This document shows positions 45,955 through 56,923 of a stretch of DNA of 64,000 bases, in pieces. The notes under the pieces are model-generated. The model made no database searches and was not told where the DNA came from. It saw only the letters and a program-made list of their open reading frames with translations. Each line of letters begins with the position of its first letter. The first letter of the stretch is position 1. The DNA comes from Chaetoderma sp. LZ-2023a. Taxonomy: Eukaryota; Mollusca; Caudofoveata; Chaetodermatida; Chaetodermatidae. The position numbers were made by a program, and so were the translations under genes. The stretch covers positions 86,647,023 to 86,711,022 of the forward strand of contig CM067373.1 of NCBI GenBank assembly GCA_034401795.1, written 5' to 3'.

Positions 45955-47883
45955 CTATCGTTTCAAAACAGCTAAAGCGAGTGGATTGGCTGAGTCTGAC
46001 ACATCCCTCATATAGTAATCCGTAAATGAGGACTCACAGTGCCATTGTGCAACGGCCATGATGTCCTCTAACGGAACACCATTGTAAAGGGCGGTCGAGG
46101 GGGCTATTCCTCTAACATCGTGTGCCCTTACGCCCTGCACCTGGTGCCCAGTCGCCATCTCATGAGTAGTCTGAATGCATTCGACCACCCAACGAGAGAT
46201 AGTATCCATGGATGCGGCGCCATAAGGCTTTTTATGGCAGATCCACAGATGTCTATCGTTCGACCGTAACGAGTCAGTCCGTTTCTTGTACTTAGTCAAA
46301 GCACGGACCGGGCACCAGACACTGGCATCACGATCAAACCTGGTTAACTTCGGTATAATGATCGGTTTGCCGGGATATCTCAAAGATTGGTTCTTTGACA
46401 TAAATTCTGCTCTTGGCAGAAGACGCAGACCTTCTCCAGAAACAATAAATCGGTTCCTCTCTGCCGAAAGCGCATGGATCTCACTGCGCCTTCTAGCTGA
46501 GGAAGCTGCCAATAGAAAAACCGCCTTTAGAGTCAAATGCTTTAGACTAGCCGAACGCAACGGTTCGAATGGGTGCTTGGCCAGTACATTAAGCACTAAA
46601 GATAGACTCCAGGCTGGAATGACTACCGGTTGTCTCGGTCGGAGATTGCTCATTCCCTTCAACATCACGTTTAACTGGGCCACCTCTGGACTATCCCTGT
46701 TGGCTAGACAAGGGATAACTGATGCCAAAGCTGACTTGTATCCAGCAATTGTGACGGGAGCTAGTCCTGTAAAGAACAGCTCACAGAGAAAGTCTGCTAT
46801 TTGCTGAATAGTGGATTGAAAGGTATCAATACCCTTTTCTTCACACCAGTCTGCAAATCTGTTAACCTTGTTGTTATATGACTTGAAGGTTGACCTCCTT
46901 CTCGCAGCCGCGATGAAATCAGCAGCCTGTCGAGAAAAGCCTTCCGACGTGGAACGTTGTTTGACAACATCCACGCAGTCAATTTGAACATTTCGGGACG
47001 CTCGTGTAGGAAGCGTCCCTTGGCCTGGGAGATTATGTTCGGAATCTCGGGCAACTGCACAGGATTTTCCACCAGCAGATCTAGAAGATCCGTGAACCAC
47101 GCCCTGCTCGGCCAATACGGCGCTATTAGCAGGACCAGACACGGTTCCTCCCTGACCTTCACCAATACCTTCGGTAGAAGAATGGTGGGTGGATACGCGT
47201 AAGCGTGCATCCCTCTCCAGCTTATCGCCAGAGCGTCTGTATCGACGGCATTTGGATCTGGAATCGGCGAGACATATGTCATGATTTGAGCATTTTCCTT
47301 TGTGGCGAACAAGTCCACGTTGGGTTTGCCCCAATGCTCGAAGATCCGTCGTAGAACTGGAGGGCTGAGGGACCATTCTGTTGGCAGGATTCTCTGTCTG
47401 CGAGACAAAGCATCCGCCAGAATGTTCAATCGGCCAGGAATATGAGCTGCTTTCAAAACAACCGAGTAATTCCTGCACCATTGAATCAAGTGCCACACCC
47501 TGATGCACAGGGTGGGCGACCTGGTCCCTCCTTGGCGATTTATATATGATACTACTGTCGAATTGTCCGACCGTATCAATATCACCTTGCCCCTGATCAT
47601 CGGAAGGAATTCTTCCAACGCCAGTTCCACTGCCATCATTTCCAACAGATTGATATGCAGCTGACTCTCCGGGAGAGTCCATGTGCCCGAGACCTGGTGT
47701 TCTCCCAGGCAGGCACCCCACCCTTCCAGCGATGCATCCGTGTAAACGGACAGCTGGGGGTGGGGTAGGTGCAGCGAAACCCCTATTAGGAGATTCTGAC
47801 GCTGTTTCCACCATAGAAGATGCGATATTATCGGCTCCAAAACTGGCACCAGTTTTGACAGGGGTTCTGTTCTCTGTTTCCAC
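45955..47883 (-). CDS. DIRS tyrosine recombinase
   Basis: A 642-codon frame on the minus strand. The recombinase domain occupies the last ~320 codons: an N-terminal SAM-like part (RRSTFKSYNNKVNRFADWCE), then the catalytic blocks SSARRRSEIHALS (first Arg), VRAHDVRGIA (HxxR) and VAQWHCESSFTDYY (His/Trp and nucleophile Tyr). It integrates the circular DNA copy without target duplication. The first half of the frame overlaps the reverse transcriptase gene in another frame, as known for DIRS, so the true protein probably starts well inside. It looks whole. Confidence 0.85.
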   Translation of the reverse strand: METENRTPVKTGASFGADNIASSMVETASESPNRGFAAPTPPPAVRLHGCIAGRVGCLPGRTPGLGHMDSPGESAAYQSVGNDGSGTGVGRIPSDDQGQGDIDTVGQFDSSIIYKSPRRDQVAHPVHQGVALDSMVQELLGCFESSSYSWPIEHSGGCFVSQTENPANRMVPQPSSSTTDLRALGQTQRGLVRHKGKCSNHDICLADSRSKCRRYRRSGDKLERDARLRVSTHHSSTEGIGEGQGGTVSGPANSAVLAEQGVVHGSSRSAGGKSCAVARDSEHNLPGQGTLPTRASRNVQIDCVDVVKQRSTSEGFSRQAADFIAAARRRSTFKSYNNKVNRFADWCEEKGIDTFQSTIQQIADFLCELFFTGLAPVTIAGYKSALASVIPCLANRDSPEVAQLNVMLKGMSNLRPRQPVVIPAWSLSLVLNVLAKHPFEPLRSASLKHLTLKAVFLLAASSARRRSEIHALSAERNRFIVSGEGLRLLPRAEFMSKNQSLRYPGKPIIIPKLTRFDRDASVWCPVRALTKYKKRTDSLRSNDRHLWICHKKPYGAASMDTISRWVVECIQTTHEMATGHQVQGVRAHDVRGIAPSTALYNGVPLEDIMAVAQWHCESSFTDYYMRDVSDSANPLALAVLKR

Positions 47884-48956
47884 AGAGACATCAGATACAA
47901 CTGGATAGGTCTTCGCATTAGAGCAGCGTACGGGATAACCTGCTCCATGGAGACCATCATGCCCAGCATCTGAAGGAACCGCCTCGCCTGAATGTGGTTT
48001 CCCACTCGAAAACTCCCGAGGATGGCTAACAGAGACACCACTCTGGGCTCTGACGGGTAAACCCTGCCCTCCTCGAGGTCGAATCGCATCCCCAAATAAA
48101 CGAAATGTTGAGGGGGTGTCAACTCGGATTTCTCCTCGTTGACTAACCAGCCTAGATCTGAAAGTAACTTCAGAGTCAGAGCAGTATCCACGTTCAACCT
48201 GGCTGCCGAGTCTGCCTTGAGCAGCCAGTCGTCTATGTAGGTGTGTAGCGCCACATTATCTTTTCTGAGAAACGTTGTCACCGCAAGGACCACTGTTGTG
48301 AAAACCCTCGGAGCTGTCGACAGGCCAAACGGGAGAACTGTAAACTCCCATACTTGATTCTGAAACGCAAATCTCAGAAACCTGTGCCAACTCCGATTGA
48401 TCGGAATGTGGAAATATGCATCTTTCAGATCGATCGATACACACCACATTCCTTTCCTCAATCCCGCCATTACCGACCTCGGTGTTTCCATCTGGAACCG
48501 AGGCGTATGGATAAACCAATTTAATGGCCTGAGATTGAGTATGGGTCTCCATCCCCCCGTGCTCTTGGGGACAAGGAACATGTTTGAATAGAAGCCTGGA
48601 GTGTTCCGGTTTGCTGGTTTTATTGCTCCCTTCAGAAGCAAACCCGACACTTCCTTTTGAACGGCTTCTAACTTGTCTGGCTCCCTTGGTACGGGTGTCC
48701 AGACTGGTGCCAAAGACAGATTTTGTGGCGGAAAGTCCCACCACTCCGGCATGTAACCCTGGGATAACCATCCCAGGACCAGACTGTCTGACGTCACACC
48801 TCGCCAAGCCTCGACGAAACGCATGAGCCTTCCACCCACCATAGACGCCTCAACGTCTAACGGGGTTGTCCGGCTCGCAGTCCGCCCCCCCCCCCCTTTC
48901 TTAACGAGAGAGAGTGAGAACCATTTCGTTCTAGGCACGACGGGTATAACTGGCAC
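46797..48956 (-). CDS. DIRS reverse transcriptase-RNase H
   Basis: A 719-codon frame. Reverse transcriptase: GWRPILNLRPLNWFI, SIDLKDAYFHIPI, VLPFGLSTAPRVF and the catalytic LHTYIDDWLLKA, then FVYLGMRFD. RNase H: LSVYTDASLEGWGACLG, INLLEMMAVELALE, LIRSDNSTVVSYINRQGG and HIPGRLNILADALSR. The C-terminal part (KPNVDLFATKENAQ, PPTILLPKVL, LLIAPYWPSRAWF) is the extra pol domain typical of DIRS. Active-site residues are present and the frame looks whole. Confidence 0.92.
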   Translation of the reverse strand: MPVIPVVPRTKWFSLSLVKKGGGGRTASRTTPLDVEASMVGGRLMRFVEAWRGVTSDSLVLGWLSQGYMPEWWDFPPQNLSLAPVWTPVPREPDKLEAVQKEVSGLLLKGAIKPANRNTPGFYSNMFLVPKSTGGWRPILNLRPLNWFIHTPRFQMETPRSVMAGLRKGMWCVSIDLKDAYFHIPINRSWHRFLRFAFQNQVWEFTVLPFGLSTAPRVFTTVVLAVTTFLRKDNVALHTYIDDWLLKADSAARLNVDTALTLKLLSDLGWLVNEEKSELTPPQHFVYLGMRFDLEEGRVYPSEPRVVSLLAILGSFRVGNHIQARRFLQMLGMMVSMEQVIPYAALMRRPIQLYLMSLWKQRTEPLSKLVPVLEPIISHLLWWKQRQNLLIGVSLHLPHPQLSVYTDASLEGWGACLGEHQVSGTWTLPESQLHINLLEMMAVELALEEFLPMIRGKVILIRSDNSTVVSYINRQGGTRSPTLCIRVWHLIQWCRNYSVVLKAAHIPGRLNILADALSRRQRILPTEWSLSPPVLRRIFEHWGKPNVDLFATKENAQIMTYVSPIPDPNAVDTDALAISWRGMHAYAYPPTILLPKVLVKVREEPCLVLLIAPYWPSRAWFTDLLDLLVENPVQLPEIPNIISQAKGRFLHERPEMFKLTAWMLSNNVPRRKAFLDRLLISSRLREGGQPSSHITTRLTDLQTGVKKRVLIPFNPLFSK

Positions 48957-49013
48957 CGCTGTTCCTGTCGCACAGGTGCGGTCCAGGCGGATATGAAGGG
49001 AGCTTGCGTACCC

Positions 49014-51095
49014 TCAGGTACGCTTCGGCCCCTTCTGTCCGCCCTTTGAGGCCTTACCCTTACCCTTCCCCTTGCCCTTACCACCTCTAGGGCGGTCCGG
49101 AGCAACATTGGGGAGGGTAGGCGCCTCTACAGCCTTCCTGGGTTTCTTCGCCGGCGGCGGCTCCGAAAACCCAGCCGAAACAGACGTCGCAATAGGCCTG
49201 GCTTTCGCCTTGCCCTTATGCTTTTTCTGTTTCTTTGAAGGCTGTACTGTTAGCGGCTTACCCACAGCCCCTAGTGCGTGCGCTTGCCGCACTAGCTCTA
49301 GCTGTAGATTTACCGCTAACCGATTCTGCGCAATACTGGCGGTGTCCTCTAAGATGGCCCGCGCTTGGCCACCAAAGATGCTAGGCCATGTCAGGGGCGT
49401 CCCAAGAAGACGCTCCTTGACTGCCGTAGCCGGACGCATATGGTCAATGACCATTTGCCTCCTGGACTTCGTCACACGCGCTTGCACCCTTGCCAATGCG
49501 TCCATTGACAGCACCAAGCCGTCATTAACGCACGATAGCGCCACAGGTGGCACAGGGTGGCCTGCCCCCGCTTCAGCCCACACCGACTGAAGTAGACGAT
49601 AGGAGTGATTGACAGCGCTCATGGCTGCCCTCACACCCTCATCGCATAGGGCCAGGACTTCTTCCTGGTGTACCTGGGCCTTATCCACTAGTGCCGGACC
49701 GGGACCACCCGAACCGGCACTTTGGACGCCCAGTACCCATCGGTCATCCTCCGTGACCGACGGGACTACACCATACCTGTCGTATTCACCCCGCGGAATA
49801 CGGCACCTTGCCCGCACCTCCCTGGAGGCCGCAGGGAGCTGACCCTTGGTCATTAGTTGTTTGCTATAAATAGCATCCAACAAATCAATGAACTGTGGAT
49901 CCAGTCCCACTGACTGGATCCGGGCCGCGGGCAAAATCCCCGTCCTAATCGACGCAACCGACGGACGGGGCGCATCTTCATCGGCCGTGGCCGAAACCAC
50001 AGACGGGTCAACTCTGGCTAGCCACGCCAGAGCATCAGACCAGTCTAACTCCGAAGAAGATACCCCCGCAAACACGTCACCCGTTGACATGCTTACGGGT
50101 CTGCCAGCCATGGCCTCCCGGCCAGGAGCCACGGCTGACACGCCAGGCACTCCGCTACCACATGGTTCCGCCGCCACCCCATGAAACACTCTGGTCCATG
50201 GGGTAGGTCCGCACGGAAAACCGTACGGACCCGTAACCGTCGCGGAACCATAGCCGGCCACGGGCGCCAACGGCACCCCATGTCCGGCTGCCGGACCAGG
50301 CGAGATAGGTGAGTACCACGCCTGGCCCGGCACACCGGTTCCCCTGACGGCTGGTGACAAACCAAGCCGCGCGGAACCGGTGCACGGTAACGGATTGGCC
50401 TCAGCCGCAGGCGGAGCCGCTGACCTGGCTTGCGCCAAACCAGACTAATGGAGGCCGGTTCCGTCCAGGACGGAATCAACCTCCATATTCTCCACCTGCG
50501 GCTTCACGGGCCGCAGCAACCTCTCCTCCTCGGCCTCATCGTCTTCAGACTCCGAAGAGCTGTCACTAGACGAATAAACCGTGGAGCCGTCCTGGCGGAC
50601 GGCTCCCACACCTGACGGACCGGCCACCGCTACTGGACCACCCGGAGGTGGCCGCAGAGAGACAGAACCCGTCTGGCCGAAGCCAGACGGACCCGCCAGG
50701 GGGCCGTACGAGACGGCCCCCTCGGTAACCAGTCCAGAATCGTGTCCGAAGACAGGATCCGTACCAGGCATGGGGAGAAACTGCCCCCCAACCTTTGGTA
50801 GCAGGGACGACACCAGCGTGGGCAGAACGCTATGCAGAAAACCCTGCATAGCCGGACCAAACCACGCCGGCGGTGCCATCTCCGCCACCTCCAGCTGGGG
50901 ACGTGGAGCACCCCCACTGGCCGAACCGGGCGCTCCACGATTTCCTCTCGGACCGCCTGACCCCGCGTCAGACCCAGCCAAGTCCTTCTGGGCAAGGAAC
51001 TTAACCATCGTTTCGACGGACCACACTGCACAAACATTACACCTATGATCTATATTACACAGGGCACACCTAAAACAGACATGGTCCTTGAACAT
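49014..51095 (-). pseudogene. DIRS gag-like region (about one break)
   Basis: Two long frames (49014-50438 and 50445-51095) meet here. The N-terminus has a Cys/His cluster (CFRCALCNIDHRCNVC), the middle is Gly/Pro/Ala-rich, a helical capsid-like part lies around 49300-49900 (LARVQARVTKSRRQMV, RLAVNLQLELVRQAHALG) and the tail is Lys/Gly-rich (GGKGKGKGKGKASKGG). Upstream of the first ATG the frame stays open to a splice-acceptor-like TTTTATAG at about 51147, conserved in the older copy, which may reflect splicing of the leader as reported for some DIRS elements. It appears broken about once in this copy. Confidence 0.7.
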
Positions 51096-51159
51096 TACAC
51101 GGACAAACTTATGGCAGTCGTCACATGATGGCGGGGCTGGCTTGGCCTATAAAATAAGC

Positions 51160-52045
51160 ACAAACCTACAATAAACAAGCGGAACGAGACACGGATGGAA
51201 GGCAGACAATTAATTTTCAAATATTTTGACTCATAAATTAACCGTAACCTCCCGCACCCCACCCCGCCACGTTACAACAACGATTGCATTGATTATGACG
51301 ACAAGAACGCGGCGGGCACAACACACCCATAATAGATCCTACAGGATGTGTAACGGCTCCAGGAATCATATCGCATAGCATTCAGGGTATATTTACTAAT
51401 CAATATAAATTATACTCCTAACGAACGCAGCACGATATGTGAAGAAAACAACAAAATGTATAACAACTGCTGTCCCACACGGTAAAACCGCAGACCACGC
51501 ATCTACTCAAGAATTTTGAAACCACCGATCATTGCAAACCGATCGTGATTGCACGTAAACTTGATCATTCTAAAGTTTCCGGTACCATTTTTAGTACGCA
51601 GCACCCAGAACAAGATGCGCGATTAATGAAAAAATTTTTCTTCACATAAACATCCGAGCGACCGGGTGTGACGTCACCCGCTCGGATTCTACGGAGAACG
51701 ACGTCAGCCGATATTCGTGTTAGAAATACCGTAGCAAACACCTATTTTCATATCTGCCGATCGCCTGTTGGGGTTTAAAGAAGGCGATCGTCTGGCATAT
51801 ATCGTTGCTAGCACACGTCCCAGATTCTATGGGGTTAGAAATTGGAACATGCGACACAACGAAATTTAGAGACCTAAGTCTTTTAACTATGGATATAAAG
51901 AACAATACAACCTGGTTATCTTGGGCGGTATTCTCCATAGTCCTTAGTTATCCTTTCAGAACACACAAACTATCACTGATTAAAGACTTAGATTCTTTTA
52001 AAAAACACTAAAATCCTTAATGCGAAAAGCATGTATTGCACTTGT
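51160..52045 (-). promoter_or_regulatory. 5' leader of the young DIRS with conserved hairpins and CRE
   Basis: Non-coding 5' region, conserved in the older copy at 55600-56520. At 51654-51685 a palindrome, CCGAGCG to CGCTCGG, encloses TGACGTCA; another GACGTCA lies at 51701-51707. At 51758-51790 an 8 bp stem CGATCGCC/GGCGATCG flanks GTTTAAAG. CRE-type sites suggest the promoter lies here; that is inference. Confidence 0.5.
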
Positions 52046-52216
52046 TGCTATGCAAACAAGAATGAGCTCTATGGTAAACGGGTACTCGGCAGTGGGGAGC
52101 CGGGTACCCGGTTCCCAGGAGTCGGTAAAGCTTTCTAAGTCTATAATCCTAGAGCCGCTGTCAAGGCCAGCTGTATATCAGAAGTAACAGAATGGTGAGT
52201 ATTGATCGAAGGAGAA
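52046..52216 (-). repeat. Right inverted terminal repeat of young DIRS
   Basis: ATGAGCTCTATGGTAAACGG to CAGAATGGTGAGTATTG, then the unique tip GATCGAAGGAGAA. Inverse of 45144-45298. Immediately after 52216 the older copy resumes with CTGGTGTTCTCCC. Confidence 0.9.
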
Positions 52217-53300
52217 CTGGTGTTCTCCCAGGCAGGCCCCCCCCCACCCCTCCAACGATGCATCCGTGTACACGGACAGCTGGGGGTGGGGTAGGTGCAG
52301 CGAAACCCTTACTAGGAGACTCTGACGCTTTTTCCACCATACAAGATGCGACATTATTGGCTCCAAAGCTGGCACCAGTTTTGACAGGGGCTCTGTTCTC
52401 TGTTTCCACAGAGACATCAGATACAACTGGATAGGTCTTCGCATTAGAGCAGCGTACGGGATTACCTGCTCCATGGAGACCATCATGCCCAGCATCTGAA
52501 GAATCCGCCTCGCCTGAATGTGAATTCCCAATCGAACTCTTGAGGATGGCTAACAGAGACACCACTCTGGGCTCTGACGGGTAAACCCTGCCCTCCTCGA
52601 GATCGAATCGCATCCCTAAATAAACGAAATGTTGAGTGGGTGTCAACTCGGATTTCTGCTTGTTGACTATCCAGCCTAGATCTGAAAGTAACTTCAGAGT
52701 CAGAGCAATATCCACCTCTAACCTGGCTGATGTGTCTGCTTTGATCAGCCACTCGTCTATGTAGGTGTGTAGCGCCACGTTCTCTTTTCTGAGATATGCT
52801 GTCACTGCAAGGACCACTCTCGTGAAAACCCTTGGAGCTGTCGACAGGCCCAACAGGAGGACTATAAACTCCCATACTTGATTCTGAAACGCAAATCTCA
52901 GAAACCTGTGACAACTCCTGTTCATTGGGATGTGGAAATATGCATCTTTCAGATCGATCGACACACACCACATTCCCTTCTTCAATCCTGCCATTACCGA
53001 CCTCGGAGTTTCCATCTGGAACCGAGGCGTATGGATAAACCAATTTAATGGCCTGAGATTGAGTACGGGTCTCCATCCCCCTGTGCTCTTAGAGACAAGG
53101 AGCACGTTTGAATAGAAGCCTGGAGTGTTCTGGTTTGCTGGTTTTATTGCTCCCTTCAGAAGCAAACCTGACACCTGGCTTCTAACTTGTCTGGTTCCTT
53201 TGGTACGGGTGTCCAGACAGGTGCCAAAGACAGATTCTGTGGCGGAAAATCCCACCACTCCGGCATGTACCCCTGAGATAACCATCCCAGGACCACTCAC
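52217..53300 (-). pseudogene. Reverse transcriptase part of the older DIRS (fossil)
   Basis: It encodes GWRPVLNLRPLNWFI, SIDLKDAYFHIPM, ALHTYIDEWLIKA and VYLGMRFD up to LSVYTDASLEGWG. It is cut at 52217 by the younger insertion. Broken; several residues differ from the younger copies. Confidence 0.88.
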
Positions 53301-53479
53301 CCACTATAGACGCCTCGATGCCTAATGGGGGTGTCCGGCTCGCGATCCGCCCCCCCCCCCCCTCTCTCTTAACGAGAGAGAGAGAACCATTTTGGTCTTG
53401 GCTCAGCTGGTCTAACTGGCACCGCTGTTCCTGTGGCACAGGTGCGGTCCAGGCAGATATGAAGGGAGCTCTCGTACCC

Positions 53480-55457
53480 TCAGGTACGATCCGCCCCCTT
53501 CTTTCCGCCCCTTGAGGACTTACCCTTCCCCTTCCCGCCTCTCGGGCAATCAGGAGCAACATTGGGGAGGGTAGGAGCTTCCACAACCTTCTTGGCTTTC
53601 TTTGCCGGAGGCGGCTGAGAAAACCCAGAAGAAGCAGAAGCAGCACCAGGTTTAGCTTTTGATTTGCCTTTGTGCTTTTTCTGCTTCTTAGAAGGTTGCA
53701 TGGTCAGCGGCTTTGCTACAGCCCCTAGTCTGTGCGCCTGACGCACTAGCTCTAGCTGCAGGTTCACCGCCAACCGATTCTGCGCAATGTTAGCCGTGTC
53801 TTCTAAGATGGCCCACGCCTGGCCACCAAAGATGCTAGGGCCCGTCAGGGGCGTTCCAAGAAGATGCTCCCTGACAGCCGTAGCTCGACGCATATGGTCA
53901 AGAACCATCTGCCTCCTCGACTTAGTAACACGTGCCTGCACCCTTGCCAATGCGTCCATAGACAGCACCAGGCCATCATTGACGCACGAAAGCACCACAG
54001 GTGGCACAGGGTGGCCTGCCCCCGCTTCAGCCGACACCGCCTGAAGAAGGCACTCATAGCTGCCCTCACACCCTCATCACAAAGGGACAGGACTTCATCG
54101 TGGTGACCCTGGGATTTGTCCACCAGTACCGGGGCGGGGCCACCCGCTCCAGCACTCTGGACACCCAGAACCCATCGGTCATCCTCGGTGACCGACGGGA
54201 CAACACCATACCTGTCGTATTCCCCCCGTGGAATACGACACCTCACCCGCACCTCCCTGGAGGCCGCAGGAAGCTGGCCCTTGGCCATGATTTGCTTGCT
54301 ATAAATAGCCTCCAGAAACTCAATAAACCGTGGATCCAGTCCAATGGACTGGATCCGGGCTGCGGGCAAGATCCCCGTCCTGATCGATGCCACCGATGGA
54401 CGGGGCGCATCCTCCTCGGCCGTGGTCGAAACCACAGACGGGTCTAACCTGGCTACACAAGCCAGAGCCTCAGATCAGTCTGTCTCCGAGGAGGACACAC
54501 CCGTGAACATGTCACTCGTTGACATGTTCACGGACCTACCAGCCACGGCCTCCCGGCTAGGAGCCGTCGCTGACACACCAGGCACTCCGGTACCATACGG
54601 TTCCGCCGCCACCCCATGGAACACACCAGTCCATGGAGTAGGCCTGCACGGAAAACCGTGCGGACCCGTAGCAGTCACGGAACCATGGCCAAACACGCGC
54701 GCCAACGGCACCCCATGTCTGACCACCGGACCAGGCGAGATAGGTGAGTACCACGCCTGGCCCGGCACACCCGTCACCATGTCGGTTGGCGGCAAACCAA
54801 CCATCATGGGACCGGTGCCCGGTACCAGATTGGCCTCAACCACGGGCGGAGCCGCTGCCCTGGCTTGCGCCAAGCCAGACAGATGGAGGGCGGTTCCGTG
54901 CAGGACGGAATCGACCTCCATATTAGCCACCCGCGGCATCACAGGCCGCAGCAACCTCTCCTCCCCGGCCTCCTCAACTTCAGACCCGGAAGTCGTCACT
55001 AGACGAGGAAACCGTGGAGCCGTCGTGGCGGACGGCTCCCATGCCTGACTGACTGGCCACCGCTACTGGACCACCTGGAGGTGGCCACAGAGACAGAACC
55101 CATCAGGCCAGAGCCCGATGGGACTGCCAGGGGGCCGTACGACACGGCTCCCTCGGTGGCCAGTCCAGAACCCTGTCCAAGGACAGGGTCCGAACCAAAC
55201 ATGGGGAGAGACTGCCCTACAGTTTTCGGCAACAGGGACGACACCAGCGTGGGCAGAACGCTATGCAGGAAGCCCTGCATAGCCAGACCCAACCACGCCA
55301 GCGGTGCCATCTCCGCCGCCTCCGGCTGCAGATGTGGAGCGCCCCCAAGGGCCAAAACGGACGCTCCACGATTTGCTTTCGGTCCGCCTGACCCCCGCGT
55401 CAGACCCAGCCAAGTCCTTCTGGCAAGGAACTTTAACATCATGTCAACCGACCACAC
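53480..55457 (-). pseudogene. gag-like region of the older DIRS (fossil)
   Basis: Same layout as 49014-51095: acidic and Pro-rich N-terminal parts, LARVQARVTKSRRQMV and RLAVNLQLELVRQAH, KHKGKSKAKPG and a Lys/Gly tail. Broken in several places and visibly diverged. Confidence 0.7.
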
Positions 55458-55599
55458 TGCACATACATTACACCTATTGTCAAGGTTACATTTTGTACAT
55501 CAAAAGCAGACATGGTCCTTAAACAGAACCCGGACGAACTTGTGGCACTCGTCACATGATGGCGGGGCTGGCTTGGCCTATAAATAAGCACAACCCTAC

Positions 55600-56500
55600 A
55601 ATAAGCAAGCGGAACGACAGAGATGGAAGGCAGACAATTAATTTTCAAATAATTTGACCATAAATTAACTGTTAACCCTCCCGCACCCCACCCCGCAACG
55701 TTACAGCAACGATCGCATTGATTATGACGACAAGAACGAAGCGGGCAATAATACACCCATACACTGATCCTCAAGGATGTATCACGGAACCAGGAATCAT
55801 ATCGCATAGCATTCGGGGTATATTTACTAATAAATATAAATTATACTCCTAACGAAAGCCAAAACGATATGTGAAGAAACAACAAAATGTAAACAAACTG
55901 CTGTAGCACACGGTAAAACCGCAGACCACACATCTTAATCAAGAATTTTGAAACCACCGATCATTGCAAACAGATCGTGATAACATGCAAAACTTGAAAA
56001 TTCCAAAGTTTTCTGGTACCATTTAGTACGCAGCACCCAGAATCAGATGCACGAATTAATGAAAAATTTTCTTCACATAAACATCCGAGAACACCCGGGT
56101 GCGACGTCACCCGCTCGGATCTTACGGAGAATGACGTCAGCCGATATTCGTGTTCAAAAGATCGTAGCTAACACCTATTTTCATATCTGCCGATCGCCTG
56201 TTGGGGTTTAAAGAAGGCGATCATCCGGAATATTTCGTTGTTAACACACGTCCCAGATTCTTTGGGGTTAGAAATTGGAACATGCGACACAGACAAAATT
56301 TTAGAGACCTAAGTCTTTTAACTATGGAATAACATGGAATTATACAACCTGGTTATCATCGGCGGCATCCATATTAATCCAAATATCCTTTGAGAACGCA
56401 CAAGCTATCACAATTAATCACAGACAAAAAGACTTAGGCTTAACCTCTTAAGATCTTTCCAACTGCAAAAAGCATGTAACTCTTGTTGCTATGCAAACAA
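55600..56500 (-). other. 5' leader of the older DIRS
   Basis: Non-coding; matches 51160-52045 with many differences. The GACGTCA-bearing palindrome (about 56085-56120) and the CGATCGCC stem (about 56193-56222) are recognisable. Confidence 0.7.
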
Positions 56501-56504
56501 GAAT

Positions 56505-56648
56505 GAGCTTCATGGCAGACGGGTACCCGGCAGTTGGGAGCCGAGTACCGAGTCGGTAAAGCTTACTAAGTCTATAGTCCTAGAGCCAGCTGTCAGAGTA
56601 AGCTGTATATCAGAAGTAATAGAATGGTGAGTATTGATCGAAGGAGAA
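56505..56648 (-). repeat. 5' inverted terminal repeat of the older DIRS
   Basis: Diverged version of 52046-52216 that ends GATCGAAGGAGAA at 56648. Genomic flank ATCCACTATTAC follows. Confidence 0.85.
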
Positions 56649-56923
56649 ATCCACTATTACTGTGTTCAGAAATCTGCTTAAATCAGAAAACTGGTTTGTC
56701 TGGAAGTTGTTAGAAAGACTTTAATAGTAAAATTAAAAATTAATCAGATTCAGTAGTTAGATCCAAGGAAAACCATGGTGCCTTAAAGATTACAGATCAC
56801 TGCCCACATAGCTAAATACTGCTTTGACCCATGCAAATTAGTATTTTGGATAGCGACGGTTCTTGAATGAGATCCATAAACTGGTCAGAGACCTGTGTAC
56901 AAACATTAGAGCATAATCTATAA
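56649..56923. other. No gene seen
   Basis: Flanking DNA between the older DIRS copy and the MITE. No recognisable content. Confidence 0.5.

Larger units (their letters stand above)
45104..52216 (-). mobile_element. DIRS retrotransposon, young and nearly whole
   Basis: A 7,113 bp element with gag, reverse transcriptase/RNase H and tyrosine recombinase in DIRS order, and ~155 bp inverted terminal repeats (about 45144-45298 and 52046-52200). The internal complementary region at 45352-45452 joins the complement of the left end (TTGACATTTCCTGCA) directly to that of the right end (TTCTCCTTCGATCAATAC), which fixes the termini as TGCAGGAAATGTC at 45104 and GATCGAAGGAGAA at 52216. The flanks GAGAC and CTGGTG join into the uninterrupted sequence found in the other copies, so there is no target duplication, as usual for DIRS. 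It looks almost whole, with about one break in gag. It is nearly identical to the copies at 57.3 and 60.9 kb, so it is young. Confidence 0.93.
44645..56648 (-). mobile_element. Older DIRS retrotransposon, split by a younger copy and lacking its 3' part
   Basis: Two pieces of one old DIRS copy: 52217-56648 (5' inverted repeat, gag region, reverse transcriptase) and 44645-45103 (RNase H part). They are separated by a complete younger element at 45104-52216. The old copy breaks after GACLGEHQ at 52217 and resumes at 45103 at the matching position of the same gene. Homology stops at 44645, so the tyrosine recombinase and 3' end are missing. It is a fossil, broken about ten times, and clearly more diverged than the other three copies. 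Confidence 0.85.

Noticed and set aside
46286-46807. Plus-strand frame of 173 codons inside the DIRS copies (also at 58513 and 62128)
   Set aside because: Antisense of the conserved recombinase gene; it recurs only because the copies are nearly identical.
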